The notes under the pieces: generated by a model
What the model was told of the DNA's origin: nothing
Database searches by the model: none
The model's input: only the letters and a program-made list of their open reading frames with translations
Assembly: GCA_017521805.1 (NCBI GenBank)
Contig: JAFXDK010000010.1
Coordinates: 1 to 33,031 of the forward strand
Length of the DNA stretch: 33,031 nt
Reading direction: 5' to 3'
DNA from: Ruminococcus sp.
GTDB lineage: Bacteria > Bacillota > Clostridia > Oscillospirales > Ruminococcaceae
Translations under genes and position numbers: made by a program
In this document: in pieces, positions 1-8,001 of the stretch
Position numbering within the stretch: the first letter of the stretch is position 1
Layout of the letters: every line of letters begins with the position of its first letter

Positions 1-192
1 AATACGGTTGAATTTTCCGCCTACAGAACGGGAGAGCGCCGTAATAAGCTGAGTTTTTCCAACGCCCGGAACATCTTCCAGCAGAACATGACCCTCGCAG
101 AGCATAGCGGCAATAAGGCGGATTACCGTATCTTCTTTTCCGACAATAACCTTACCGATTGATTGGGCAAGACGATTTATCTTTTCATTCAT
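1..192 (-). CDS. MoxR-family AAA+ ATPase (N-terminal part, cut by window edge)
   Basis: Sixty-four codons are visible from an ATG at 192 reading left; the rest lies outside the window. The start reads MNEKINRLAQSIGKVIVGKE, then a region ending in LLEDVPGVGKTQLITAL. The GVGKT Walker A loop (residues 43-47) preceded by LLEDVPG is the hallmark of MoxR ATPases, which act as ATP-driven chaperones and usually sit beside DUF58 and transglutaminase-like or VWA proteins. Those partners would be further left and cannot be seen. A TTGATA-17-TATAAT promoter lies 55-83 bases upstream. Family assignment is firm; substrate unknown. Confidence 0.85.
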   Translation of the reverse strand, partial: MNEKINRLAQSIGKVIVGKEDTVIRLIAAMLCEGHVLLEDVPGVGKTQLITALSRSVGGKFNRI

Positions 193-246
193 AAATATAA
201 CCTCAATAAATTTCTATAGGAAACCCCTATATTCATAACTCCTATA

Positions 247-275
247 ATTATAACATATTTTTTTAAATATATCAA
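247..275 (-). promoter_or_regulatory. Sigma-A promoter for the moxR gene
   Basis: On the minus strand a TTGATA -35 (270-275) is separated by exactly 17 bases from a TATAAT -10 (247-252). It faces the moxR start at 192. Confidence 0.75.
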
Positions 276-507
276 GTCTTTTCAGCATAAATATTAAACC
301 CGTAGTTTTGGCTATCTTGCACAAAAGAACGGGCGGTTTATTGTTGTCATCGGCAATTTGAGATTTTCAATCAAGAAATTTTCTGAAAATTTCAGCACAA
401 ATAAAACTTAGTTTTCCACAAAGAAAATTGTTTATGATTATCTATATATTACACAAAAATATATGTTGATAATCATGCATATATCCAAACTTTTCAAAAA
501 TTTTTCA

Positions 508-533
508 TTTTGCAACGTTTTTCCGTTGCAAAA
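508..533. terminator. Perfect 10-bp hairpin, possible terminator for the GNAT/S41 operon
   Basis: TTTTGCAACG (508-517) and CGTTGCAAAA (524-533) are exact reverse complements around a six-base loop. It lies 78 bases past the stop of the minus-strand gene at 611. On the minus strand the 3' arm ends in AAAA and is followed by TGAAAAATTTTTG, so the U-tract is weak. It could be a terminator or simply a stable RNA end. Confidence 0.45.
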
Positions 534-610
534 AGGCTCATTTCAGCCTATATATGGAGGGGGTTTTAAATTACAGCTGTAAAAAATAATGGTTTCGCCA
601 TTAAAAAAAA

Positions 611-1054
611 TCACAAATTCTTCCTCAGATAAACCATATCCGTAAGCAGTACTCCACATTCATATATAGGGTGGTCGTAGTTGTCGGTGAAAAAATTTCT
701 CGCGGTATGGGAACGGACAAATCCACATTTTTCGTAAAAAGGCACAGTCAGCGGACTATCGCCTGTGCCTACCTGCAATACAGAAAATTCCCCCTTGTAT
801 TTGCGGCAGATGAAATCAATCATTGTCCTTGCATAGCCTTTTCCCTGGTATTGCGGCTTTGTGGCGATGTTCTTGATTTCAAGGATTCCCTCACCCTCGT
901 CCGTCACCACACATTCACATTTCACACCGTCATCGTCAAGGACATACATTGTCCCCCTGTCGATATAGCGGTCAATCATATCCTCCTGCTCGTCAGCCAA
1001 CAGCAAAAGCGAAAGATATTGCTTTTTGTTTTCTTTGATTTCACGGATGTTCAT
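611..1054 (-). CDS. GNAT family N-acetyltransferase
   Basis: A 147-residue protein with the GNAT fold. The acetyl-CoA binding segment is visible as IATKPQYQGKGYARTMIDF (about residues 63-81), with the Q-x-x-G-x-G/A pyrophosphate loop, followed by the typical late motif PFYEKCGFV (about 105-113). Such enzymes transfer acetyl from acetyl-CoA to an amine on a small molecule or protein; the substrate cannot be read from sequence. It starts 13 bases after the S41 peptidase stop and has no promoter of its own in the gap, so the two are probably co-transcribed. Length is normal for a single-domain GNAT. Confidence 0.85.
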   Translation of the reverse strand: MNIREIKENKKQYLSLLLLADEQEDMIDRYIDRGTMYVLDDDGVKCECVVTDEGEGILEIKNIATKPQYQGKGYARTMIDFICRKYKGEFSVLQVGTGDSPLTVPFYEKCGFVRSHTARNFFTDNYDHPIYECGVLLTDMVYLRKNL

Positions 1055-1067
1055 ATTGGTTCCTCGG

Positions 1068-2552
1068 TTATTTCTCTATTTGCTCGTACAGAGTTTCAAA
1101 AACATCGCTACTGTCACAGGGAACATCAGGCTCAACAAGATTTACAGTTTTACTCTGGTCAGGACGGAAAAATTCCTTTGTGGATATTGACATAAACAGC
1201 TGTGAATTAGGCAGTTTAAAAATAGAAACATCGCCATAACCGTTTGGTGTATTTCCGGGTGCTTCACCGATAATTGTACCCATATTATTATCTTTAAAAT
1301 AGAGAGGAAACATCATTGCAGAACTAAATGAACTGCTTGAAGTAAGGATATAAACCTCACCCTCAAAAGTTAAATCTGAATACTTTTCATTTTCAATTGT
1401 GTTGTTCATAAATGGAATTTTTAAGCATCCAAATCTCCATTTACATTTTGAATCTTTCCATTCATCTACAGGCAGATAACGGATAAATTCGTTGGCAACC
1501 ATAGAACTTCCGCCGCCATTATCACGTAAATCTACTGCAATATTGCGGATATTAAGCTTTTTAACCTGTTCAAACATTTCTTTAACGCAGGATATGTATT
1601 CGTCATTGTATTTGCAACTTGTGAGCGTCATAATCGCAAGGCTTTTATCCTCGTCAATCTCATAATAGACAAACGATGTTTCTTCGTTGTTATTTTGCGG
1701 AATTTCGTTATATTTCACATACTCGTCATAAGGGAGAAAATCTGCGGTAAAATATGTAACATCTTCTTTTGTGCCGTCGGGAGTTTCATAAGTAAAGGTT
1801 ATTCCCTCATCTGCGTCAAATCCCAGATATGTCAGACCGCTCAAATTTGTTATATTATTGCTGAACAGAACACGTTGATAGCTTTCAACTTCAAAGCTGT
1901 ATAAATCCTGTTTTTGTTTGCGAAGTTCCGAAGTATCAATGCCGTTAATAGCAACAATTATTTCGCCATTATTTGTATGAGTATATAAATCTTTGACGTA
2001 AAGAGTATTTTCTGCAAGGTGTTTAACATAAGTATGCCCATCGTGAAATGCTGAAAAAATGTATTCGATTTTTTGACATAGTTCGATAACTGTTATATTT
2101 TCAGCAGATTTAAGTTCATTGAGTATCTGCTCATAGCGCTGATTTATTTCATCGGGTAAATCGCTGTAGCAGGCAGGATGCAGTTTTTTCAGATAATACA
2201 TAGCGTAATCTAGGTCTTTTAAAGCTTCTTTTTGCGACAGTTCGGTATCAATAGCCTTTGAAGTTCGAATAGCATTATTGCGAAAACTAATGCTGTTCCA
2301 GTATGGATTACAGTAGTTTCCAAATAAACCGACACACATTACTGTGATAGTAAACGCAGTAAAAAGGACTTTTTTAATTCGTTTGCTCATGTTTTTCAAT
2401 ATCAGAATAAACACAACAGCCAGCAAACAGCAGAAAATAATTGTCAGATAGTCGGGAATATTGCAAAGAAACAGACTTATTGGTATAATTCCGATTAGCA
2501 GAATACAAGCAAGAATATACATTATCACATAAATCTTTTTATTGTTTTTCAT
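1068..2552 (-). CDS. Membrane-anchored S41-family (tail-specific type) peptidase
   Basis: A 494-residue protein. The first ~80 residues contain three hydrophobic segments (about 7-27, 33-50 and 61-78), so the remainder probably faces outside the cell. The C-terminal half carries the S41 core: NIAVDLRDNGGGSS near residue 340 and a serine-rich nucleophile region, ILTSSSSFSSAMMF, near 400-412, followed by IIGEAPGN. Related proteins cleave protein C-termini or act as proteases of unknown target; there is no clear PDZ domain, so this resembles the PDZ-less S41 group of gut Firmicutes. It has its own consensus promoter at 2583-2611 and a good SD (TTGGAGGAA). Which serine is the nucleophile cannot be decided by eye. 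Confidence 0.85.
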   Translation of the reverse strand: MKNNKKIYVIMYILACILLIGIIPISLFLCNIPDYLTIIFCCLLAVVFILILKNMSKRIKKVLFTAFTITVMCVGLFGNYCNPYWNSISFRNNAIRTSKAIDTELSQKEALKDLDYAMYYLKKLHPACYSDLPDEINQRYEQILNELKSAENITVIELCQKIEYIFSAFHDGHTYVKHLAENTLYVKDLYTHTNNGEIIVAINGIDTSELRKQKQDLYSFEVESYQRVLFSNNITNLSGLTYLGFDADEGITFTYETPDGTKEDVTYFTADFLPYDEYVKYNEIPQNNNEETSFVYYEIDEDKSLAIMTLTSCKYNDEYISCVKEMFEQVKKLNIRNIAVDLRDNGGGSSMVANEFIRYLPVDEWKDSKCKWRFGCLKIPFMNNTIENEKYSDLTFEGEVYILTSSSSFSSAMMFPLYFKDNNMGTIIGEAPGNTPNGYGDVSIFKLPNSQLFMSISTKEFFRPDQSKTVNLVEPDVPCDSSDVFETLYEQIEK

Positions 2553-2582
2553 TTTATTCCTCCAAGTTAAATTACTGTCTTA

Positions 2583-2611
2583 TTATATCATATACAGCGA
2601 TTTTTGTCAAA
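2583..2611 (-). promoter_or_regulatory. Consensus sigma-A promoter for the S41/GNAT operon
   Basis: Minus-strand TTGACA (2606-2611), 17-base spacer, TATAAT (2583-2588). Both hexamers are perfect. The -35 box begins two bases after the U-tract of the rplL terminator. Confidence 0.85.
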
Positions 2612-2613
2612 TA

Positions 2614-2642
2614 AAAAAGGCTGCTCCAAACGGAACAGCCCT
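2614..2642 (-). terminator. Rho-independent terminator of rplJ-rplL
   Basis: On the minus strand GGCTGTTCC and GGAGCAGCC pair (one G-U) around a GTTT loop (2620-2642), followed by TTTTTT. It lies 20 bases past the rplL stop. Confidence 0.9.
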
Positions 2643-2661
2643 TGAATGACTAAGTAAAAAA

Positions 2662-3033
2662 TTACTTGATTTCGATTGTAGCGCCAGCAGCCTCGAACTT
2701 CTCCTTGAGCTCGTTAGCCTCTGCCTCGGAAATGCCTTCCTTAAGAGCCTTAGGAGCAGACTCAACTACTTCCTTAGCCTCCTTAAGACCAAGACCGAGA
2801 ACTTCCTTAGCGCACTTGATAACAGCCATCTTAGCGTCACCGAAGGATGTAAGGATAACGTCGAACTCTGTCTTAGCAGCCTCGCCAGCAGCAGCACCGC
2901 CTGCAGCGGGAGCAGCAGCTACCATTGCTGTTACGCCGAACTCCTCCTGGATTGCATCTACGAGCTCAGCAAGCTCGAGAACGGAAAGAGTCTTGATTTC
3001 TTCTACAAAATTTGTGATCTTCTCTGAAGCCAT
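2662..3033 (-). CDS. rplL: 50S ribosomal protein L7/L12
   Basis: A 123-residue protein with the complete L7/L12 layout: an N-terminal dimerisation region ([20 protein letters not shown]), an alanine/glycine hinge (about residues 38-52, [15 protein letters not shown]), and the conserved C-terminal factor-binding domain with [19 protein letters not shown] and the end AAGATIEIK. It forms the ribosomal stalk that recruits translation GTPases, bound through L10. It follows rplJ by 76 bases and ends in a terminator, the standard bacterial order. Strong SD (AAAGGAGAT). Confidence 0.98.
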   Translation of the reverse strand: MASEKITNFVEEIKTLSVLELAELVDAIQEEFGVTAMVAAAPAAGGAAAGEAAKTEFDVILTSFGDAKMAVIKCAKEVLGLGLKEAKEVVESAPKALKEGISEAEANELKEKFEAAGATIEIK

Positions 3034-3109
3034 GATAATAATCTCCTTTATAAATATTTGCCATATATGGCGATAGTTTTAAGCTGACAACTTAGATAAA
3101 CAATTGAAA

Positions 3110-3622
3110 TCAGGCAGCTTCCTCTGACTTCTTGTCTGCAACTGCCTTGAGAGTAGCTGCGAGCTTCTGCATGGGACCCTGGAGAGAGCCAACCAGCTGA
3201 GCGAGCAGAACGTCCTTTGAAGGAATCTTGGAAAGAGCAACAACTCCTGCCTGATCGTAAACTTCACCTTCAACGTAGCCTGCCTTGAGATTGAACTTTT
3301 CGTCGCCTGCCTTCTCAGCAAACTTACCGAGAATACGAGCGGGAGCAGTCTGGTCATCGTTTGAGAGAGCGATAGCTGTTGTTCCGTTAAGAACCTCCTC
3401 GAATCCCTCAATACCGCAATTCTGGAATGCACGGAGGAGCAGAGTGTTCTTCTCAACGAAGTAATTAACACCTGCCTCACGAAGCTCCTTTCTGAGCTTT
3501 GTGTCTTCCTCAACGGTGATGCCCTTGTAGTCAACGAGAACACCTGATACGGAATTCTTGATGAGGTCTGTGAGCTGCTCAACCTTAGCCTTCTTGGCTT
3601 CGAGAACTGCATTGCTTGGCAT
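3110..3622 (-). CDS. rplJ: 50S ribosomal protein L10
   Basis: A 170-residue protein beginning MPSNAVLEAKKAKVEQL. The ATG at 3622 is chosen because it follows CGGAGGTG by a normal spacing and gives the usual L10 length; the frame stays open further upstream only because the leader lacks stops. Conserved segments include LVDYKGITVEEDTKLRKELR (about 29-48) and YFVEKNTLL, with the acidic C-terminal tail that binds L7/L12 dimers. L10 anchors the stalk to 23S rRNA and also represses its own operon through the leader RNA upstream. Adjacent rplL completes the operon. Confidence 0.97.
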   Translation of the reverse strand: MPSNAVLEAKKAKVEQLTDLIKNSVSGVLVDYKGITVEEDTKLRKELREAGVNYFVEKNTLLLRAFQNCGIEGFEEVLNGTTAIALSNDDQTAPARILGKFAEKAGDEKFNLKAGYVEGEVYDQAGVVALSKIPSKDVLLAQLVGSLQGPMQKLAATLKAVADKKSEEAA

Positions 3623-3672
3623 TGTGTATTCACCTCCGAAATATTTGTTATCGTATTCGGGGCAATAAAAAA

Positions 3673-3775
3673 TCCTTTTGCCGACAGCTCGGAAAAGGAC
3701 AATGATAATTCTTATCACTTGCACTCCTCGGCGGGACTTACGGGCTTACGCCTTGCCTGCTGTCTTTAGAATACG
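3673..3775 (-). promoter_or_regulatory. L10 leader RNA with transcription attenuator
   Basis: The minus strand reads AAAGACAGCAGG, a variable arm, then CCGCCGAGGAGTGC (about 3721-3770). This matches the conserved core of the firmicute L10 leader, which L10(L12)4 binds in place of rRNA. It is followed at 3673-3699 by a hairpin with arms TCCTTTT and AAAAGGA enclosing CCGA/TCGG, then TTTTTT, an intrinsic terminator before the rplJ start. The arrangement supports autogenous attenuation. Confidence 0.85.
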
Positions 3776-3799
3776 ATATGCGCTGAAATCAGCTTTTAT

Positions 3800-3828
3800 A
3801 TTATATCACACATTCCACTGCTTGTCAA
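3800..3828 (-). promoter_or_regulatory. Perfect consensus promoter for rplJ-rplL
   Basis: Minus-strand TTGACA (3823-3828), 17 bases, TATAAT (3800-3805). It sits just upstream of the L10 leader core and diverges from the polA promoter about 40 bases away. Confidence 0.9.
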
Positions 3829-3867
3829 CCCCTTTTTTGAAATTTTTTCGGATTTTTTCAAAATCCC

Positions 3868-3896
3868 TTGCTATTTCGGTAAAAGCGTGTTATAAT
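3868..3896 (+). promoter_or_regulatory. Promoter for polA
   Basis: TTGCTA (3868-3873), 17 bases, TATAAT (3891-3896), 32 bases before the polA ATG. Confidence 0.8.
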
Positions 3897-3928
3897 TACA
3901 TTTATAATGATTACTACGAGGTGATATT

Positions 3929-6463
3929 ATGAAGCTTCTCGCCATTGACGGAAACAGTATACTAAACCGCGCATTTTACGGTATAAAGCTGCTTTCCAAT
4001 AAAAAAGGCGTTTTCACCAATGCCATTTTTGGCTTTATGAATATATATCTTAAAAATTTCAACGATGTACAGCCAGATTCTGTTGCCGTTGCTTTTGACC
4101 TGAAATCACCCACTTTTCGCCACAAAAAAGTTGAAACATACAAGGCAAACCGCAAGGGCATGCCTCCCGAACTTGCACAACAGTTACCTTTAATAAAGGA
4201 GCTGCTGACGCTCATGGGAATCCGTGTGATTGAATGTGAGGGCTACGAGGCTGATGATATCCTCGGCACGCTGTCAAAAAGCTGTACCGACTGCGGCTGT
4301 CAATGCTATGTCCTCACAGGTGACAGGGATAGTTTGCAGCTGATTGACGAAAATGTTACCGTTCTTCTTGCTACAAACAAGGAAACGATTCACTACACTC
4401 CTGCCCGATTTATGGAGGATTACGGCTTTGAGCCAATCCGCCTTATCGACCTGAAAGCCCTTATGGGCGACAGCTCCGACAATATCAAGGGAGTTGCAGG
4501 AATTGGCGAAAAAACAGCGACAAATCTCATAAAAGAGTACGGCACAATTGAAAATCTCTACGAGAAATATGCCGATTCAACTCTCACCAAGGGAGTTAAG
4601 ACAAAGCTTGAAAACGGCGCAGAATCGGCAAAAGAAAGCAAATGGCTTGCAACTATCGTCCGTGACGCTCCTGTTGAAACCTGCCTTGATTTTTATAAAA
4701 TCGGGGAGCCGAATAAGGCTGAATTAAGTCGTTTCCTCACAGAACTGGAGATGTACAAGCTCCTTGACAAGCTTGAAATTTCAGCCTCTGCCGCTGAAAA
4801 ATCCACCGAAAAGCCTGTTGAGGAATATATTCCCGTGGAACTAACAACGGCTGAATTTACAACTGAAATAATCGACGGATTTACAAATATAGCCTATTTG
4901 TTTGACGGCGAAAATCTGTCAATTCTCAACAACACAACTGTTTACACCACAGATTCCGAGGATTTGATTCTGCGTTTTATGGCTTCAGACTGCGAAAAAA
5001 TCACTATGTCTGCAAAGTCGCACTACCGCTGGGCAATGGCTCACGGCGGCAATCTCCGCAATCTGAAAACAGACGGAGAAATCTGCGGATATCTGCTGAA
5101 TACTTCCGCTTCCGATTACACAACGGAAAAGCTTTGCGGCGAATACGGCGTGCACTACTGCTCCGAAAATGGAGATTTTGCCGAATTAGCGTCACTTCCG
5201 CGGCTTATTGCAAAACTCCGTGAAGCTGTTGAAAATGAGGGCATGACTGAACTGCTGAACAATATTGAAATGCCGCTGACTGAGGTGATTGCCTCAATGG
5301 AGCACAAGGGTATCATGATAACGCAAGAGGGTGTTCGGGATTTTGGAAAATATCTTACCGAAATGATTGAGGAAACTCAACAGCTGATATACGACGAAGC
5401 AGGTCATGAGTTTAATATTTCCTCACCTAAACAGCTTGGAGTTGTGCTTTTTGAGGAAATGGGACTTCCTGCCAAGAAAAAAACTAAAAGCGGATATTCC
5501 ACAAATGCCGAGGTTTTGGAGGAACTGCGTAATTTCTGTCCCATTGTGGATAACGTATTAAAATACAGACAGTATACAAAACTGAATTCCACATACGTCA
5601 CTGGACTTCTTGAAAAGGTCGCTGAGGACGGCAGAATTCACACCTCATTCAAGCAGACGGAGACGAGAACAGGCAGAATTTCTTCCACAGAGCCCAATTT
5701 GCAGAATATTCCCGTCCGCACAGAGCTTGGCGCTGAAATGCGTAAATTCTTTGTTGCCGACAGCGGAAAAGTGCTGATTGACGCGGATTACAGCCAGATT
5801 GAACTGCGAGTTATGGCGCATCTCTGCGGCGATGAAAATATGATTTCCGCTTTTACATCGGGAGAAGATATCCACACCTCCACTGCGGCACAGGTATTCG
5901 ATATGCCTGCAATTATGGTCACTTCCGAGATGAGAAGTGCCGCAAAAGCCGTAAATTTCGGCATAATTTACGGCATGGGACCTTTCTCCCTTTCAAAAGA
6001 TATCAACACATCCGTTGCACAGGCAAAAAAGTATATTTCGGATTATCTTGCTAAGTATCCCAAGGTACAGAAATTCATGGACGATACCGTTGATAACGCC
6101 ATGAAAACAGGGGTTGTAACTACAATGTTCGGACGAAAAAGACTTATCCCCGAACTTCTTTCTTCAAATAAAATGTTACAGGCGGCAGGCAAGAGAATCG
6201 CCATGAATACTCCCGTTCAAGGTACTGCAGCTGACCTTATAAAAATCGCAATGATAAACGTATATCGCCGTTTAAAAGAAGAAAATCTCAATGCAGAACT
6301 GATATTGCAGGTTCACGATGAACTTATTATAGAATCTGATATTTCATGCGCTGAACGCTGTGCTGAACTGCTGAAAGAGGAAATGCTCAATGTCTGCGAG
6401 ATGAAAGCTCCTCTTGCTGTTGATGTTCATACGGGCAACAGCTGGTATGACGCAAAGGGTTGA
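3929..6463 (+). CDS. polA: DNA polymerase I, probably without proofreading
   Basis: An 844-residue family A polymerase. The N-terminal 5' nuclease domain (about 1-290) shows MKLLAIDGNSILNRAFYG, GYEADDILGTL and the helix-hairpin-helix GVAGIGEKTA. The C-terminal polymerase carries motif A DADYSQIELR (catalytic Asp about D620), motif B RSAAKAVNFGIIYG (R669, K673) and motif C VHDELIIE (D797, E798). The middle 3'-5' exonuclease-like domain (about 300-440) is present but I see no DxE or other DEDD acidic residues at the expected places, as in Bacillus and Taq enzymes. Role: Okazaki primer removal and gap repair. Start ATG follows GAGGTGATATT. It heads a same-strand run with rimI and tsaD. Confidence 0.97.
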   Translation: MKLLAIDGNSILNRAFYGIKLLSNKKGVFTNAIFGFMNIYLKNFNDVQPDSVAVAFDLKSPTFRHKKVETYKANRKGMPPELAQQLPLIKELLTLMGIRVIECEGYEADDILGTLSKSCTDCGCQCYVLTGDRDSLQLIDENVTVLLATNKETIHYTPARFMEDYGFEPIRLIDLKALMGDSSDNIKGVAGIGEKTATNLIKEYGTIENLYEKYADSTLTKGVKTKLENGAESAKESKWLATIVRDAPVETCLDFYKIGEPNKAELSRFLTELEMYKLLDKLEISASAAEKSTEKPVEEYIPVELTTAEFTTEIIDGFTNIAYLFDGENLSILNNTTVYTTDSEDLILRFMASDCEKITMSAKSHYRWAMAHGGNLRNLKTDGEICGYLLNTSASDYTTEKLCGEYGVHYCSENGDFAELASLPRLIAKLREAVENEGMTELLNNIEMPLTEVIASMEHKGIMITQEGVRDFGKYLTEMIEETQQLIYDEAGHEFNISSPKQLGVVLFEEMGLPAKKKTKSGYSTNAEVLEELRNFCPIVDNVLKYRQYTKLNSTYVTGLLEKVAEDGRIHTSFKQTETRTGRISSTEPNLQNIPVRTELGAEMRKFFVADSGKVLIDADYSQIELRVMAHLCGDENMISAFTSGEDIHTSTAAQVFDMPAIMVTSEMRSAAKAVNFGIIYGMGPFSLSKDINTSVAQAKKYISDYLAKYPKVQKFMDDTVDNAMKTGVVTTMFGRKRLIPELLSSNKMLQAAGKRIAMNTPVQGTAADLIKIAMINVYRRLKEENLNAELILQVHDELIIESDISCAERCAELLKEEMLNVCEMKAPLAVDVHTGNSWYDAKG

Positions 6464-6500
6464 TAAATCGGACTATATTGCTTTGAAAGGAGCTGAAATA

Positions 6501-6959
6501 ATGGAAATTTTCCGCGCTGATAAAAAATCTTCGGAATCCCTTTTCAGCCGCCTTTCAGACCTTGACAAGCAATGCGTGGGCAATGACGGCTGGTCTGCGG
6601 AATCCTTTAAATCCGAGGCAGAAAAAGACAACGGAATTGTGCTTTACGCCGTGGAAAACGAGGTTGTAACAGGGCTGATTTGCGGCTATTTTGCGGCAGA
6701 TGAAGCAGATATCACAAGCGTTGCAGTTGCTCCCGAATACAGACGGCAGGGAATCGCCGCAAAGCTTATGCATGAATTTCTCGGAACACTTCCTGATATT
6801 ACCAAATGTATATTTCTTGAAGTTCGGGAATCGAATTCTGCCGCCATAGGCTTATATGAAAAATTCGGATTTGAAAAATTATCCATAAGGAAAAACTTTT
6901 ATAGTTTTCCCGACGAAAATGCAGTTGTAATGCAACTTTTAATGAATAAAGAGGATTGA
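6501..6959 (+). CDS. rimI: Ribosomal-protein-alanine N-acetyltransferase (RimI-type GNAT)
   Basis: A 152-residue GNAT protein. The CoA loop is RRQGIAAKLMHEFL and the RimI-typical segment FLEVRESNSAAIGLYEKFGF follows. RimI acetylates the N-terminal alanine of ribosomal protein S18 and probably other proteins. The start at 6501 is preferred over upstream in-frame codons because it follows AAAGGAG by a good spacing and gives normal RimI length; the longer frame would overlap the end of polA. The stop precedes the tsaD start by two bases, and the rimI-tsaD pairing is common in Firmicutes (often with tsaB, which is not in this window). Confidence 0.88.
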   Translation: MEIFRADKKSSESLFSRLSDLDKQCVGNDGWSAESFKSEAEKDNGIVLYAVENEVVTGLICGYFAADEADITSVAVAPEYRRQGIAAKLMHEFLGTLPDITKCIFLEVRESNSAAIGLYEKFGFEKLSIRKNFYSFPDENAVVMQLLMNKED

Positions 6960-6961
6960 AA

Positions 6962-7978
6962 ATGTTAATTTTAGGAATAGAAAGCTCCTGCGATGAAACT
7001 GCCGCAAGCGTGTGCGAGGATTTCAGAAATATTCGCTCATCGGTAATTTCAACGCAGATTGAGGAACATAAGAAATACGGCGGAGTTGTACCTGAAATAG
7101 CCTCACGCCGCCATTGCGAAAATATTCTCGCGGTAACAAAACAGGCGCTGAAAGAGGCTGATGTTACTCTTGCTGACTTAGACGGAATCGCTGTAACATA
7201 TGCTCCAGGACTTATCGGCGCACTGCTGGTTGGCGTTAATTTTGCCAAATCTCTGGCATTTGCGGCTGAAAAACCGCTGATTCCTGTACATCATATTGCT
7301 GGACATATCGCCGCAAATTATATATGCCACAAGGAACTTGAACCGCCCTATCTGTGCATTGTCGCAAGCGGCGCGCACAGTCATCTCATTGAAGTGCTGA
7401 GTTATACTGAATTCCGTGTAATCGGCAGAACTCGCGATGATGCGGCTGGAGAATGCTTTGACAAATGCGCGAGAGCTATGGGATTCCCCTATCCCGGCGG
7501 TGTGCATATTGACAAAGCCGCGCAGAATGGTAATCCTGCGGCATTTAAGCTCCCACACCCTGCCGTTGCAGGAACTGAATTTGATTTCAGTTTTTCGGGA
7601 CTTAAAACTTCGGTTATTAATATGCTTCATCATGCTGACCAGAAAGGTGAAATAATCGACAAAAACGATTTATCTGCAAGTATTCAGCGCACCATTTCTG
7701 AAATAATAACTGAAAAAACTATCCGCGCCGCTGAGGAATACGGATACAAAAAAATTGCCCTTGCAGGCGGTGTTTCGGCAAATACCGGAGTTCGTACCGC
7801 CCTTGGAACTGCCTGCGCAGAGCATGGATTTGAGTTTTATATGCCTGAATTAAAACTTTGCGGCGATAATGCAGCTATGATTGCCTGTCAAGGAAGCTAT
7901 AATTTTGCCGCGGGAATCACTGCCGATGAAAGTCTTAATGCGGTGGCTACCATGCCAATGGATAACATAATTTACTGA
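6962..7978 (+). CDS. tsaD: tRNA N6-adenosine threonylcarbamoyltransferase
   Basis: A 338-residue TsaD/Kae1 family protein. Visible motifs are GIESSCDETAASV at the N-terminus, the metal-binding HHIAGH near residue 110, VASGAHSHLI, DDAAGECFDKCARAMGFPYP, FSGLKT, LAGGVSANTGVR and CGDNAAMIA near the C-terminus. It transfers threonylcarbamoyl from TC-AMP to A37 of ANN-decoding tRNAs, working with TsaB and TsaE. The ATG at 6962 is taken because GAGG lies seven bases upstream; the in-frame TTG at 6956 sits too close to that SD. Tightly linked to rimI. Confidence 0.97.
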   Translation: MLILGIESSCDETAASVCEDFRNIRSSVISTQIEEHKKYGGVVPEIASRRHCENILAVTKQALKEADVTLADLDGIAVTYAPGLIGALLVGVNFAKSLAFAAEKPLIPVHHIAGHIAANYICHKELEPPYLCIVASGAHSHLIEVLSYTEFRVIGRTRDDAAGECFDKCARAMGFPYPGGVHIDKAAQNGNPAAFKLPHPAVAGTEFDFSFSGLKTSVINMLHHADQKGEIIDKNDLSASIQRTISEIITEKTIRAAEEYGYKKIALAGGVSANTGVRTALGTACAEHGFEFYMPELKLCGDNAAMIACQGSYNFAAGITADESLNAVATMPMDNIIY

Positions 7979-8001
7979 TAACGCTTTATAGGAGATTTGA
8001 A

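Larger units (their letters stand above)
193..610. other. AT-rich intergenic region between moxR and a GNAT gene
   Basis: This 418-base stretch holds no convincing gene. It contains the moxR promoter (247-275) and a perfect 10-bp hairpin at 508-533, listed separately. The rest is A/T-rich, with several runs of T and A and no ORF carrying a good ribosome-binding site. Confidence 0.6.

Noticed and set aside
671-1195. Plus-strand ORF opposite the GNAT and S41 genes
   Set aside because: It is antisense to clear genes, has no ribosome-binding site and no recognisable motif.
3079-3702. Ser/Arg/Leu-rich ORF over rplJ
   Set aside because: Frame shadow of rplJ on the same strand; composition is typical of a shifted frame.
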